A stretch of 64,000 nt of DNA from Chloroflexota bacterium (GCA_026707585.1 JAPOWQ010000029.1:169362-233361), one strand, 5' to 3'. Shown: positions 34,795-44,935, numbered from the stretch's first letter. The notes: generated by a model from the sequence alone, not told the origin. Numbers and translations: made by a program.

Positions 34795-37700
34795 GCTGCT
34801 CGCCGAAGAGCCGTCCCTGACCGCCGCCGCGTCGCGCGCACGGCGTGGCCCGCATCCACTCACGGTCGAAGTCCGCGACGGAGCCAAATCCACGCTCCTC
34901 GCCTTGCTCGGACGTCAGGCCGGCCGGCCGCTCATCGTGGTCACGGCCGAAGACGGCCGGGCGGCGGAACTTGCCCACGACGTCGGCATGTGGTCAGACG
35001 CCCGTTCGGTCCTGCACTTCCCCGACCCGGATCAACCCGCCTACTCGATGCTGGCCATCGCTGGCGATGTGCTCGCCCAGCGAGTCGCGGTGCTCGGCCA
35101 CCTGTCACGTGCCAGCGAATCCGGCGGCTCCCCCGCGCCCATCGTCGTGACCTCCGTTCGGGCCCTGCTGCGGCGACTCGTTCCGCCGGGCGAATTCCGC
35201 ACCCACTTCCTTTCGCTGACGCCCGGCGCCGCCGCCGACCTGCCCGACGTGATGCGCCGCTTGTCGGCTCTTGGGTACGAATCGACACCGCTCGTCGAGC
35301 GGCCCGGTGAATTCGCCCATCGTGGAGGCATCGTCGACATCTTCCCGCCCGACGCACGCTTGCCTGTACGCGTCGACTTCTTCGGCGACGAGATCGAATC
35401 CGTCCGACACTTCGACCCCGAGACCCAGCGTTCGCTCGGTCCGGCCGGCGATGTCCTCATGACGCCGGCCACTGAAGTTCCGATCTGGATGGGTGAGACG
35501 GTCGCCGGGCGGCTGCGGGAGCTGGACCTTGACTCGCTGCGGCCGGAAGACCGCGTGGTCTGGCGCCGCCACCTGGAGCAGCTGGAGGGCAACGAGTACT
35601 TCGACGATGCCGCGTTTTACACGATGAGCCTCTTGCCCGACGCGGCCTCCCTGCTTGACTACGCGCCAGGCGCGCTGGTGGTAGTGGACGAACCCGACCA
35701 GGTCGCCGTGGCTGCTCGCGAAGCGGAGACGGCGGCCGCTGCCAATCGCGAACGCCTCGCCGCCAACGGCGAGCTTCCCAGCTGCTTTGACTCGCCCCTG
35801 TTCTCAGGCGCCGAGATCATGCGCGGCTTGGATCAAGCGCAGGTCCGCATGACCTTTGTTCCGGGACTGCCGGGCGAGGATGGCGCAAGCCGCGCCGTGG
35901 TTCAGGGCTTCCAGGCCCAGCCACCCTATGGCGGTCGTCTCCAGCACATGGCCGAGGACCTGCTGGCCCTGCGCGACGCCCGTGTCCGCACACTGATCGT
36001 CAGCTACCAGGGTCGCCGCCTGCGCCACCTGCTCGCCGAGCAAGGCGTCGCCGCCGAGGTGCACGAGCGCCTCGACGTGCCGTCCCCAGCCGGCTCGGTC
36101 ACCATCATTGCGGGCACGCTGGCCGAGGGCTGGCGGCACGCGCCGTCGGACGTGGTGCTCATCAGCGACGCCGAACTGTTCGGGCGCAAGCGCATTCGCC
36201 GTATCCGCCGTGGCGCACGAGGCGTCGACCGCTCATTCCTGGCCGACCTCGAGAAGGGCGACTACATCGTCCACGTGGAGCACGGCGTCGGGCAGTTCGA
36301 AGGCATCGTCCAGATGTCCGAAGGCTCCGGCGAGCGCGAGTACCTGGCCATCAGCTACGCCGGCGAGGACCGCCTCTATGTCCCGGTCGACCAGATCGGC
36401 CGCGTGCAGAAATACGTCGGCATCAGCGAGCGTGCACCCAGGCTCAGCCGCCTGGGCACCGCCGACTGGACACGCGCTAAGAAGAAGGCCCAACAGTCGG
36501 CCGAGGAAATCGCCGCGGAGCTCCTTGACATCTACGCCGCCCGTGAGCTTGCCAAGGGCTACGCCTTCCCCGAGGACTCGCCCTGGCAGCACGAGTTTGA
36601 CGAGAAGTTCCCCTTCATCGAGACGCCCGACCAATTGGAAGCCATCAACGACGCCAAGGCCGACATGGAACGCGCGCGTCCCATGGACCGCCTCATCGCC
36701 GGCGACGTGGGCTACGGCAAGACCGAAGTCGCCCTGCGCGCCGTCTTCAAGGCCGCCATGTCCAACAAGCAGGTCGCGGTGCTGGTGCCAACCACCGTCC
36801 TCGCCCAGCAGCACTACGACACCTTCGCCTTCCGCATGCGCGACTACCCGCTGAAGGTGGAACTGCTGAGTCGCTTTCGTGGGCGCGCCGAGCAGACCGA
36901 GGTCCTGGCCGGACTGGCTTCCGGCGACGTCAACGTCGTCGTCGGCACCCACCGCCTGCTCCAGAAGGACGTCACATTCGCTGACCTCGGTCTCATCGTC
37001 GTGGACGAAGAACAGCGCTTCGGCGTCAAGCAGAAGGAACGCCTCAAGGCGCTGCGACGCGACGTTGATGTACTAACGCTAACGGCCACCCCAATCCCCC
37101 GCACGCTGAACATGGCGCTCAGCGGCCTCCGGGAGATCAGCGTGATCGAGTCGCCACCCGAACGCCGTCTCGCCGTGAAGACCTATGTGGCTGGCTATAG
37201 CGACGCCATTGCCGCCGACGCCATCCGGGCCGAACTGGCACGCGGCGGACAGGTCTACTTCCTCCACAACCGCATCCAGACCATCGGCACCTGGGAAGAG
37301 CGCCTTCGCAATCTGCTCCCCGACGTCGACATCGTGGTGGGCCACGGCCAGATGCCGTCGCGCGACCTCGAGGAGGTCATGTACCGCTTTGCCCGCGGCG
37401 ACGCGCAGGTCCTGTTGTCCACGGCGATCATCGAAAACGGGCTCGACATCCCCAACGTCAACACGATCATCGTCAACGACGCCTGGCGCTTCGGGCTGGC
37501 CCAGCTCTATCAACTGCGCGGGCGCGTCGGGCGCAGCGCCACCCAGGCCTATGCCTACTTCCTCTATCAGAAAAACCACACGCTGACCGAGGAAGCCCAG
37601 AAGCGTTTGCAGACGATTTTGGAGGCCTCCGAACTTGGCGCCGGCTTTCGCATCGCGCTGCGCGACCTGGAAATCCGCGGCGCCGGCAGCTTGCTCGGCG

Positions 37701-38281
37701 CAGAGCAACATGGCCATGTCACCACCGTCGGCTTCGACCTCTATACCCGAATGCTGGCCTCCGCCGTTGATCGCCTTCGCGGCAAGGAACCCGACGAGCC
37801 AGACCTGGAAATCCGGGCCGTGGTGGACTTGCCACTCGCGGCCTACCTGCCGGACGACTACATGGGCACCTACGCGGCCAAAATCCGCGAATACCAGCGC
37901 CTGGCGCGCCTGCGCAGCATCGGCGACGTCGAAGAGGCCATCGCCGACATTCGCGACCGCTTTGGCGAGCTGCCCGAACCCGTCGCAAACCTCGCCTATC
38001 TGCTGCGCGTCAAGGCCCGCGCCATTGCGCTTGAGATCCCCAGCATCACTGTCTACGGGCGCGAGCTCATTATTCGCATTCCGACTGGTCTCCACGTAAG
38101 CCGTGGCGTGCTGCTCAACGAGATCGGCCGCGGTCCGCGCCGCAGCCACCAGGGTCTTCTCTGGCCCAACTTCCAGCGCGACCGCCAATGGCAAGCCAAG
38201 CTCCTGTCTCTCCTTGACGCTCTCCTCCGCTGGCACGACCACGCCGACGCGCCCCCCGCCCAGACACTCGCAGGGGTGTAG
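34772..38281 (+). CDS. mfd: Transcription-repair coupling factor
   Basis: An 1169-residue motor that removes stalled RNA polymerase and recruits UvrA. The UvrB-homology region (residues about 20-330, RPGEFAHRGGIVDIFPP) is followed by the polymerase-interacting Tudor-like domain (KGDYIVHVEHGVGQFEG and YVPVDQIG), and the RecG-like motor with Walker A GDVGYGKTEVALRA, DEEQRFGV, TATPIPRT, NRIQTI and the TRG motif (YQLRGRVGRS). The C-terminal regulatory D7-like domain is present. The length is typical. The ATG 34772 lies within the end of pth, indicating coupled translation. Confidence 0.96.
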   Translation: MALIGLLELLAEEPSLTAAASRARRGPHPLTVEVRDGAKSTLLALLGRQAGRPLIVVTAEDGRAAELAHDVGMWSDARSVLHFPDPDQPAYSMLAIAGDVLAQRVAVLGHLSRASESGGSPAPIVVTSVRALLRRLVPPGEFRTHFLSLTPGAAADLPDVMRRLSALGYESTPLVERPGEFAHRGGIVDIFPPDARLPVRVDFFGDEIESVRHFDPETQRSLGPAGDVLMTPATEVPIWMGETVAGRLRELDLDSLRPEDRVVWRRHLEQLEGNEYFDDAAFYTMSLLPDAASLLDYAPGALVVVDEPDQVAVAAREAETAAAANRERLAANGELPSCFDSPLFSGAEIMRGLDQAQVRMTFVPGLPGEDGASRAVVQGFQAQPPYGGRLQHMAEDLLALRDARVRTLIVSYQGRRLRHLLAEQGVAAEVHERLDVPSPAGSVTIIAGTLAEGWRHAPSDVVLISDAELFGRKRIRRIRRGARGVDRSFLADLEKGDYIVHVEHGVGQFEGIVQMSEGSGEREYLAISYAGEDRLYVPVDQIGRVQKYVGISERAPRLSRLGTADWTRAKKKAQQSAEEIAAELLDIYAARELAKGYAFPEDSPWQHEFDEKFPFIETPDQLEAINDAKADMERARPMDRLIAGDVGYGKTEVALRAVFKAAMSNKQVAVLVPTTVLAQQHYDTFAFRMRDYPLKVELLSRFRGRAEQTEVLAGLASGDVNVVVGTHRLLQKDVTFADLGLIVVDEEQRFGVKQKERLKALRRDVDVLTLTATPIPRTLNMALSGLREISVIESPPERRLAVKTYVAGYSDAIAADAIRAELARGGQVYFLHNRIQTIGTWEERLRNLLPDVDIVVGHGQMPSRDLEEVMYRFARGDAQVLLSTAIIENGLDIPNVNTIIVNDAWRFGLAQLYQLRGRVGRSATQAYAYFLYQKNHTLTEEAQKRLQTILEASELGAGFRIALRDLEIRGAGSLLGAEQHGHVTTVGFDLYTRMLASAVDRLRGKEPDEPDLEIRAVVDLPLAAYLPDDYMGTYAAKIREYQRLARLRSIGDVEEAIADIRDRFGELPEPVANLAYLLRVKARAIALEIPSITVYGRELIIRIPTGLHVSRGVLLNEIGRGPRRSHQGLLWPNFQRDRQWQAKLLSLLDALLRWHDHADAPPAQTLAGV

Positions 38282-38313
38282 TAGGTACAGCGAGCTCGCG
38301 GTCTCGACGACTC

Positions 38314-39342
38314 CTAATGCGCCTCGAGCGCGGCGCGCTCCGCGCGCTCGATGAAGCGAAGCAGCCGCTCGCGCACTGCCGAGACTTCGGCCGTTGGCTG
38401 CGTAAGGCGTTCCCGATCCGGCCCCGCATGCGCGCTCCACAGCCAGCGCAGGAGTACGAGTGCCCATCGTGTCGAGATCAGCCGGTCCCATACCGCCAGT
38501 CGTCTCTCAAACCCGAGATCGTCCGCAGGCCGGCGGTAGCGATCACGCAACCGGTCATGCTCCGCCGGGCCCAGCCCGTCCAGCGACACGTGCCACCGCA
38601 GGTCCGCCAGCTCCAGCGCCGGGTCGCCCCAGCCGCTGTATTCCCAGTCGACCCACCGGAGCCGCCCGTCGTCGCACCACAGGGCGTTTGCCAGGCCGGG
38701 GTCGACCCGGCACAGACGCCGCGGCACTTGCCCTCGACTGGGATCCGCGTCGCTGCTTGCAACGCCACGGGCGCAGGATTCCACCAGCCCGTTGAGCCGC
38801 GCCCGCAGCTCACGTCCTCGCTTGTCAACGTCGGCGAGCCAGGGTCCGTGCTCGGCAAGAAGGCCGCGGAGTTCGTCCAGGTAGGTCCCAAACTCAAACC
38901 AATGGAACCAGGCGTCCGCCAGCTCCAATCCCGTCGGATCTTCCGGTCGGACGCTGTGGATTCGCTGCAGGCTCTCGATCAGTGCGGCGAGCTGCTGTGC
39001 TGCTGGATCCGGACCGATCGGGGTTCCGGAGAGCCACCGGTACGCGACCACCGGGTAAGGAACCACGCGACAACGCTCGTCCAGCCATAGCGGTCCGGGC
39101 GCCAGATCCATGCCCGCCGCCGCCAGGACCCGCAGGGCGCCGTACTCGCGCCTGGCCCGTTGACGCTCGTCGTCCACGCAAAGCTTGAACGCGAAGTGCT
39201 CGCTGCCGGCCTCCACGCGATACAGGGCGTTATTTGCGCCGCCGGTCACTCGCCGGATCGTCACGCCGGACGCGGACCACACCCGCGCCTGCCGCGCATG
39301 CGCGGCCGCAACGGCCTTCAGCAACGCGTGATCGCCGCCCAC
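38314..39342 (-). CDS. Aminoglycoside/choline kinase-fold phosphotransferase
   Basis: A 342-residue APH-family protein. It has a small lobe with ANNALYRVEAGSEHFAFKL (ATP-binding Lys), a PVVAYRWLSGTPI hinge, and a large lobe where the Brenner motif H-x-D-x4-N reads CRVDPGLANALW. The catalytic Asp and the Asn are kept, but Arg replaces the His. WVDWEYSGWGDPALELADL supplies the DFG-like metal Asp. Family members phosphorylate aminoglycosides, choline, thiamine or fructosamines; nothing indicates which. GTG 39342 follows GGAGG. It is convergent with mfd. Confidence 0.85.
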   Translation of the reverse strand: MGGDHALLKAVAAAHARQARVWSASGVTIRRVTGGANNALYRVEAGSEHFAFKLCVDDERQRARREYGALRVLAAAGMDLAPGPLWLDERCRVVPYPVVAYRWLSGTPIGPDPAAQQLAALIESLQRIHSVRPEDPTGLELADAWFHWFEFGTYLDELRGLLAEHGPWLADVDKRGRELRARLNGLVESCARGVASSDADPSRGQVPRRLCRVDPGLANALWCDDGRLRWVDWEYSGWGDPALELADLRWHVSLDGLGPAEHDRLRDRYRRPADDLGFERRLAVWDRLISTRWALVLLRWLWSAHAGPDRERLTQPTAEVSAVRERLLRFIERAERAALEAH

Positions 39343-39511
39343 GTCAAACCTCCGCGACAGTGGTTGCCATATGCAACCCGACAGGACGCACCTCGCGAGA
39401 CGCCCCCTCGCAGGCTAGCGGGTCCGCCCGGTCTGCTCTTAACGCTCAGACGTGGACATCCATCCTCGCGCTGCCGACAATCGCACGCCATGCGGCAACC
39501 CTGAGGGTGCA

Positions 39512-40357
39512 GTGAAACTCGGCTACTTCCACAACGGCCATTTCCCGCCGATCGACTTCGAAGAATTCGTCCGCTGGGGCGCGGCCAACGGCTACCAGGC
39601 CATTGACGTGCCGCTGTTCGAGCCCAACGTCCGAGCGATCTGTGACCGCCACGGCTTGGAGCCCACGTCAACCGTCGGCCTGGCCTGCCAGCCAATCGCG
39701 ACAGATCCAGCCCAGCGAGCGCAGGAAGTAGCCCAGGCCCGGCGCGCCCTCGACTACGCCGCCGCCGAGCACATTCCCAACGTCTGGCTCGGCCACGAAA
39801 TGGCGCCCGACCTGGGCTTCGACGACAACGTCCGCCTCTTCGCCGAGGGCGTAGCCCCGGTCTTGGATCATGCGGACCGCGTCGGCGTTCGCCTGGTCAT
39901 GGAGAACTGGGCCAACGGCGGCCGCAACCTGGCGTACGCTCCAGCCCACTGGGCCGCGATCTTTAATGCCGTTCCCCACCCCGCCCTCGGTCTGTGCCCT
40001 GATCCCTCGCACCTGGTCTGGCTGGGGATCGACTACCTGCGTGCGGTGCGCGACTTCGGTTCTCGCGTCTACCACGCCCACGCCAAGGACACCGAGTTCC
40101 TGCGCGAAACGCAATACCAATTCGGCGTCATCGGTACCGACCGTGGGCGCGTCGGCCAGGGCACCTACCGCTTCCGCATTCCGGGATTCGGCGTTGTCGA
40201 CTGGCCCGGCTACATCTCCGCGCTGCTCGAAGTCGGCTACAGCGGCCCGCTCGTCGTCGAGCATGAGGACGCGTTCTGGAGCTCGCAAACCGACGCCGAA
40301 CACGCCCTCAACGGCCTCGTCCTGGCCCAGCGATTCCTCGCGCCGCTGCTGGTCTAA
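39512..40357 (+). CDS. Sugar phosphate isomerase/epimerase-like TIM barrel
   Basis: A 281-residue xylose-isomerase-like (AP-endonuclease-2 fold) barrel protein. KLGYFHNGHFPPIDFEEFV, VWLGHEM, VRLVMENWANG, GLCPDPSHLVWL, YHAHAKDTEF and the final PLVVEHED give the conserved metal ligands (Glu, Asp, His, Glu) of the family, so a metal site looks complete. The start is GTG 39512 because GAGGGTG precedes it and the first strand begins there, 20 codons inside the longest frame. It stands alone between the kinase-fold gene and topA. The substrate is unknown. Confidence 0.85.
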   Translation: MKLGYFHNGHFPPIDFEEFVRWGAANGYQAIDVPLFEPNVRAICDRHGLEPTSTVGLACQPIATDPAQRAQEVAQARRALDYAAAEHIPNVWLGHEMAPDLGFDDNVRLFAEGVAPVLDHADRVGVRLVMENWANGGRNLAYAPAHWAAIFNAVPHPALGLCPDPSHLVWLGIDYLRAVRDFGSRVYHAHAKDTEFLRETQYQFGVIGTDRGRVGQGTYRFRIPGFGVVDWPGYISALLEVGYSGPLVVEHEDAFWSSQTDAEHALNGLVLAQRFLAPLLV

Positions 40358-40512
40358 CCGCCGGGACAGCCAGACCGGGTTGGGCCGCTCCCGTGTCCTT
40401 CGCCGGCGAGGGGAAACGACGTGACGCCGCCGAGGGTCTTGACAGCAGGCCGTATGCTGAGCGCCGTTGTCAATTGTCCCTTGTAGGTCGCAGCCGCCCT
40501 CCGACCTGACCC

Positions 40513-43209
40513 ATGGCCACCCGACGCCGTTCAACACGCCAAGACACCAACGGGAACGCGTTGGTCATCGTCGAATCGCCCGCCAAGGCGCGCACCATCA
40601 AGCGCTTCCTGGGTGACGACTACACCGTGGCGTCCTCCATCGGCCACATTCGCGACCTGCCGTCCAGCGCCGCCGAAGTTCCCAAGAACCTCAAGGGCAA
40701 GGACTGGGCCACCCTCGCCGTCAACGTGGACGAAGGCTTCCGGCCGGTTTACATAATCCCAACCGACAAGAAGCGCGTCGTGACCGAACTGCGACGCGAG
40801 CTCAAGGGCGCCGGCCAGCTTCTCTTGGCCACCGATGAAGATCGCGAGGGCGAAGCCATCGCCTGGCACCTGGTCGAAGTGCTGAAGCCCAAGACGCCCG
40901 TTCGGCGCCTCGTCTTCCACGAAATCACCCGCACGGCTATTACCGAAGCCTTGTCGCACACCCGCGAAATCGACCAGCGTCTCGTCCAGGCCCAGGAATC
41001 GCGCCGTGTCCTGGACCGCCTGATCGGCTACCTCGTCTCCCCGGTCCTCTGGAAGAAGGTCGGCAGCGGCCTCTCCGCCGGCCGTGTTCAGACCCCCGCG
41101 CTCTGGCTGATTGTGCAGCGCGAGCGCGAGCGCATGGCTTTCGTCTCCGCCGCCTTCTGCATCCCGGTCGCCACGCTCGGCCCGTCCGGCGACGTCGCGA
41201 CCACCTTCGAGGCTCGCCTCATCAGCCTGGACGGCCATGCCCTGGCCACCGCGACCGACTTCGATCCCGACACCGGCCAACTACGCGCCGGCAGCAACGC
41301 GCGCCTGCTGCCCGAGGCCGACGCGCAATCCGTGATCCAGGCGCTGGCCGGCACAACATTCCAGGTATCGGACGTGACCAAGCGTCCCCGCACCCGCCGC
41401 CCCCAGCCCCCATTCATCACCTCCACGCTCCAGCGCGACGCCTCCACCCGCCTGCGCTTCTCGCCGCGTCAGACCATGCGCGTGGCCCAGCAGCTCTACG
41501 AAAACGGTCTCATCACCTATATGCGCACCGACTCACCCGCCCTCTCCGCCCAGGCAACCAGCGCCGCGCGCGCCGCCGTCCGTGCCGAGGTGCCAGAGAA
41601 TCGGGAGCGCGACTACCTGCCCGGGCGCCCCAGGAACTACCGAGCTCGGTCCGCCCGCGCCCAGGAGGCCCACGAGGCCATCCGCCCCGCCGGCGAACGC
41701 TTCCGGCATCCCGACGATCTCGGACCCGATGTCGACGCCGACGGCCGCCGCCTTTACCGGCTGATCTGGCAACGAACGCTCGCCTCGCAGATGCGTGATG
41801 CTCGATTCGAACAGACCCGCGTCCAGATCGCGGCGGAAGCGGCCGACCATGGTACGGCCGTCTTTCAGGCCAATGGGCAAGTCGTCGTCTTTGATGGCTT
41901 CCTTCGCGTATACGCCGGTCACCGAAGCGGCGACAGCATGCTCCCCGACATGGCCGCAGGCGATCGGCTCCAGGTCCACGGCATTGATCCCGGCCGGCGC
42001 GAGACCCGATCGCCCGATCGCTGGACCGAAGCGAGCCTCATTCGCGAACTCGAGCGCCTCGGCATCGGACGCCCCTCCACCTACGCCACCATCCTGGAGA
42101 CCGTGCAGGGCAAGTACGTGGAACGCAAGGACGGCGCGCTGGTCCCGCGCTGGCACGCCTTCGCCGTGATCCAGTTGCTGGAGGCCCACTTCCCCGAGCT
42201 GGTCGATGCCCAGTTCACCGCCCGCATGGAAGACGGGCTGGATCGCGTCGCGGAAGGATCGCTCAACCCATTGCCCTGGCTGACCACCTTCTACTTCGGC
42301 GCAGACACCCACGCCGAGAACGGCGGAGCCGGGATGTTGCGTGATGGCCTGCGTCAGCGCATCGAGGCCAGCCAGGACGCCATCGACGCGCGCGCCGTCT
42401 GCACCGTCCCGCTGGCCGGCCCCAACGGCTCGCCCATCGCCGTGCGCATCGGGCGCTACGGCCCTTACCTGGAGGCCATGGAGAGCGGCGCGCGCGCCCA
42501 GGCGCCGGACGACCTGGCGCCCGATCAGTTGACCCCCCAGGTCGCCGCCGGCCTGCTGGCCAAGGCCGCCAGCGGCGACGAACCGCTGGGTACCGACCCC
42601 GACTCCGGGCTGCCCGTGTTCCTCAAGTCCGGTCGGCTGGGCCCCTATCTTCAGCTTGGCCCAAGTCAGCGCGGCCGCCGGCCCAAGACGACCAGCCTGT
42701 GGCCGATGTACAAGCCCGAGTCCCTAACGCTGAAACAGGCGCTGGACATGCTCGCCTATCCCCGCACGCTGGGCGCCCACCCGGAAAACAGGTCCAGGGT
42801 CACTGTGCAGGATGGCCCCTACGGCCCCTACGTCAAGTGCGGCAAGGAGTCCCGCAGTCTGCCGGGCGAAGGCGATCAGCGTTACGCCAAACTCGCCTCG
42901 ATCGAGCTGGCCGAGGCTCTCGAAATCCTCAGCGCCCCGCGCCAGCCGCGCCGCCGGCGCGCTCAGCCGGCCCCCCTGGCCGAACTCGGCGCACATCCCG
43001 CCTCCGGCGCTGCGATCACCGTTCGCGACGGTCGATACGGCCCCTACGTCACCGATGGCGAACTCAACGCCAGTCTGCCCAGAGGCCGCGATCCAGCCTC
43101 GGTCACACTCGACGACGCCGTGGAGCTACTGGCCGCCCGTGCCCAGCGCGTGGCGGCCCAGGGAGGCCGTCGCCGCCGGCGATCCGGATCTCGCCGACGC
43201 ACGCGCTAG
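40513..43209 (+). CDS. topA: DNA topoisomerase I (type IA)
   Basis: An 898-residue enzyme relaxing negative supercoils. The Toprim domain (LVIVESPAKARTIKRFLG, ATDEDREGEAIAW with DxD), SGLSAGRVQTPAL, the catalytic Tyr in ENGLITYMRTDS, AHEAIRPAG and GIGRPSTYA are intact. The C-terminus has four Gly/Tyr-rich repeats (GRYGPYLE, GRLGPYLQL, GPYGPYVKC, GRYGPYVTD) in place of zinc fingers, as in actinobacterial and Chloroflexi enzymes, ending in a strongly basic tail. It is a monocistronic unit between the isomerase-like gene and rpsB. Confidence 0.96.
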   Translation: MATRRRSTRQDTNGNALVIVESPAKARTIKRFLGDDYTVASSIGHIRDLPSSAAEVPKNLKGKDWATLAVNVDEGFRPVYIIPTDKKRVVTELRRELKGAGQLLLATDEDREGEAIAWHLVEVLKPKTPVRRLVFHEITRTAITEALSHTREIDQRLVQAQESRRVLDRLIGYLVSPVLWKKVGSGLSAGRVQTPALWLIVQRERERMAFVSAAFCIPVATLGPSGDVATTFEARLISLDGHALATATDFDPDTGQLRAGSNARLLPEADAQSVIQALAGTTFQVSDVTKRPRTRRPQPPFITSTLQRDASTRLRFSPRQTMRVAQQLYENGLITYMRTDSPALSAQATSAARAAVRAEVPENRERDYLPGRPRNYRARSARAQEAHEAIRPAGERFRHPDDLGPDVDADGRRLYRLIWQRTLASQMRDARFEQTRVQIAAEAADHGTAVFQANGQVVVFDGFLRVYAGHRSGDSMLPDMAAGDRLQVHGIDPGRRETRSPDRWTEASLIRELERLGIGRPSTYATILETVQGKYVERKDGALVPRWHAFAVIQLLEAHFPELVDAQFTARMEDGLDRVAEGSLNPLPWLTTFYFGADTHAENGGAGMLRDGLRQRIEASQDAIDARAVCTVPLAGPNGSPIAVRIGRYGPYLEAMESGARAQAPDDLAPDQLTPQVAAGLLAKAASGDEPLGTDPDSGLPVFLKSGRLGPYLQLGPSQRGRRPKTTSLWPMYKPESLTLKQALDMLAYPRTLGAHPENRSRVTVQDGPYGPYVKCGKESRSLPGEGDQRYAKLASIELAEALEILSAPRQPRRRRAQPAPLAELGAHPASGAAITVRDGRYGPYVTDGELNASLPRGRDPASVTLDDAVELLAARAQRVAAQGGRRRRRSGSRRRTR

Positions 43210-43246
43210 AGCCTCCGCGCCCTTCGTACGATATGCTTGCCGCACG

Positions 43247-43262
43247 CCCGACGAACGTCGGG
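43247..43262. terminator. Small hairpin downstream of topA / in rpsB leader
   Basis: CCCGACG and CGTCGGG form a perfect 7-bp stem with a two-base AA gap, 38 bases after topA. It has no U-run. It could close the topA transcript or be part of the rpsB leader. Confidence 0.3.
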
Positions 43263-43370
43263 TGAATTCACACGCTGCTCGACGCAACCGGGTCCTGCCG
43301 CGACAGCGGTCCCGTGCGCGGCTGACGGCGGCGGAGGCCTTTTCAAGGACTAGAGAGGGGCAATACGCAC

Positions 43371-44438
43371 ATGCCGGCAGCCTCCATGCGAGATCTCCTC
43401 GCCGCAGGCGTGCATTTCGGCCACCGAACGCCGCGCTGGAACCCCAAGATGGCGCCGTTCATCTTCGGCGCGCGTGGCGGAGTGCACATCATCGACCTTC
43501 AACACACCGTTCGCGCCCTCGACCGCGCCACCGCCTTCATGCGGGCGACCGCGGCCAGTGGCGGCGCCGTCATCTTCGTCGGAACCAAGCGCCAGGCCCA
43601 GGACGTCGTGCGTGAGCACGCCGAACGTTGCGGCGCCCACTACGTCCAGCACCGCTGGCTCGGTGGCACGCTGACCAACTTCGAAACCCTGCGGGCGCGC
43701 TTGCAACGCCTGCGCGAACTCGAGGCGCGCGAGGCCGCCGGTGAGTTCGATGCGCTCTCCAAGAAGGACGCCCAGCGCTTGCGCGTGGAACTGGCCCGGC
43801 TCACCAAGAAGATGGGCGGGATCAAGCACATGTCGCGGCTTCCAGCCGCGCTCTTCATCATTGATCCCAAGCGCGAATCCAACGCCGTCACCGAGGCACG
43901 CAAACTCGACATCCCGATCGCCGCCATCGTTGACACGAACTGTGATCCCGACGACGTCGACTACGTGATCCCGGGCAACGACGACGCCATCCGCTCCATC
44001 ACCGCCGTCACCGCTATCGTTGCCGACGCCGTCACGGCGGGTCAGGAAGAGTTCCGGAACCGTCAGGCCGAGCGTGAGGCCCGCTTGGCTCGCGAAGCTC
44101 AGGCTGCCCTCGCTGCTGCCGCGCGGTCCGAAGCGGCCGGCGAGACGACCAGTGACATCGAAGCCGCCATGCTGGCCGCCGCCAGCGAAGCCGGCAACGT
44201 CCAGCAGGCGCCAACTCGGGCAGCCGGCGTCCCCGCCGCGCCCACCGGTGGTTCGCCCGCCGACCCTCAGGGGGCACCAAGAGGCCGTCGCCGCCCGCCG
44301 CCCCAGCCGCGCGGTGGCCGCCGCCGACCCAACGGCCGAGCGCCTCGCGCCGGCGACGGTGGGCCTCGGCCCCGCGGGCGGGCCCGGCCCGGCCAGCGCG
44401 GCGGGGCCAGCACACCTCGGCGCAATCAGGAGGATTGA
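43371..44438 (+). CDS. rpsB: 30S ribosomal protein S2 with Arg/Gly-rich C-terminal tail
   Basis: A 355-residue S2 protein. Residues about 1-225 are a normal S2 (LLAAGVHFGHRTPRWNPKM, HRWLGGTLTNFETL, PIAAIVDTNCDPDDVDYVIPGNDDA). Beyond that lie about 130 residues of tail, first an Ala/Glu-rich helix, then a disordered Pro/Gly/Arg region with several RG and RGG-like repeats (GRRRPP, PRGGRRR, GRAPRAG, RGRARPGQRGG). Ordinary S2 ends near residue 230-260. The basic tail could bind rRNA, mRNA or membrane lipids (inference). AGAGAGGGG lies before the ATG, and tsf begins five bases after the stop. Confidence 0.93.
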   Translation: MPAASMRDLLAAGVHFGHRTPRWNPKMAPFIFGARGGVHIIDLQHTVRALDRATAFMRATAASGGAVIFVGTKRQAQDVVREHAERCGAHYVQHRWLGGTLTNFETLRARLQRLRELEAREAAGEFDALSKKDAQRLRVELARLTKKMGGIKHMSRLPAALFIIDPKRESNAVTEARKLDIPIAAIVDTNCDPDDVDYVIPGNDDAIRSITAVTAIVADAVTAGQEEFRNRQAEREARLAREAQAALAAAARSEAAGETTSDIEAAMLAAASEAGNVQQAPTRAAGVPAAPTGGSPADPQGAPRGRRRPPPQPRGGRRRPNGRAPRAGDGGPRPRGRARPGQRGGASTPRRNQED

Positions 44439-44443
44439 CCGTC

Positions 44444-44935
44444 ATGGCGCACAAGGCTTCCGTGGCCGACATTCGCGCGATCCGAGCCGAGTCCGGCGCC
44501 GGCGTCATGGACATCAAGCGAGCCATCGAAGACGCCGAGGGTGATCTGGACAAGGCCCGCGAACTCCTCGGCCAGCGCGGGTCCCGGTTCTCGGCCAAGC
44601 GCGCGGAACGCGAGACCAGGGAAGGCCTTGTCGCTGCCTACGTCCATCCGGGGCGTCCGCTCGGCGCCCTCCTCGAACTGAACTGCGAGACCGACTTCGT
44701 GGCGCGCACCCAAGACTTCACCACCCTCGCCCACGACCTCGCCATGCACATCGCTGCTATGGCGCCGACCCGCATCAGTGACGACGATGCCCAGGCCGCC
44801 GACGATGGCCCGGCGTTGCTGTCCCAGCCGTGGTTCCGTGACGGCTCGCAAACCGTGGAACAAGTGATCCAGATGGCCGTTGCCAGGTTGGGCGAGAATA
44901 TCCAGGTCGGACGGTTCAGCCGCTTCGAGATCTGA
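44444..44935 (+). CDS. tsf: Elongation factor Ts (short form)
   Basis: A 163-residue nucleotide-exchange factor for EF-Tu. The N-terminal UBA-like domain (ADIRAIRAESGAGVMDIKRAI) and the core (GLVAAYVHPGRPLGALLELNCETDFVAR, with the TDFV residues touching EF-Tu) are present, ending at a single short dimer region (VEQVIQMAVARLGENIQVGRFSRFEI). The length resembles the short Thermus-type EF-Ts rather than the E. coli form. The start is ATG 44444 with AGGAGG at about 44428-44433. It follows rpsB by five bases. Confidence 0.95.
   Translation: MAHKASVADIRAIRAESGAGVMDIKRAIEDAEGDLDKARELLGQRGSRFSAKRAERETREGLVAAYVHPGRPLGALLELNCETDFVARTQDFTTLAHDLAMHIAAMAPTRISDDDAQAADDGPALLSQPWFRDGSQTVEQVIQMAVARLGENIQVGRFSRFEI

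Noticed and set aside
40450-40470. TTGACA...TATGCT as a topA promoter
   Set aside because: The two boxes are only eight bases apart, too close for sigma-70-type recognition.
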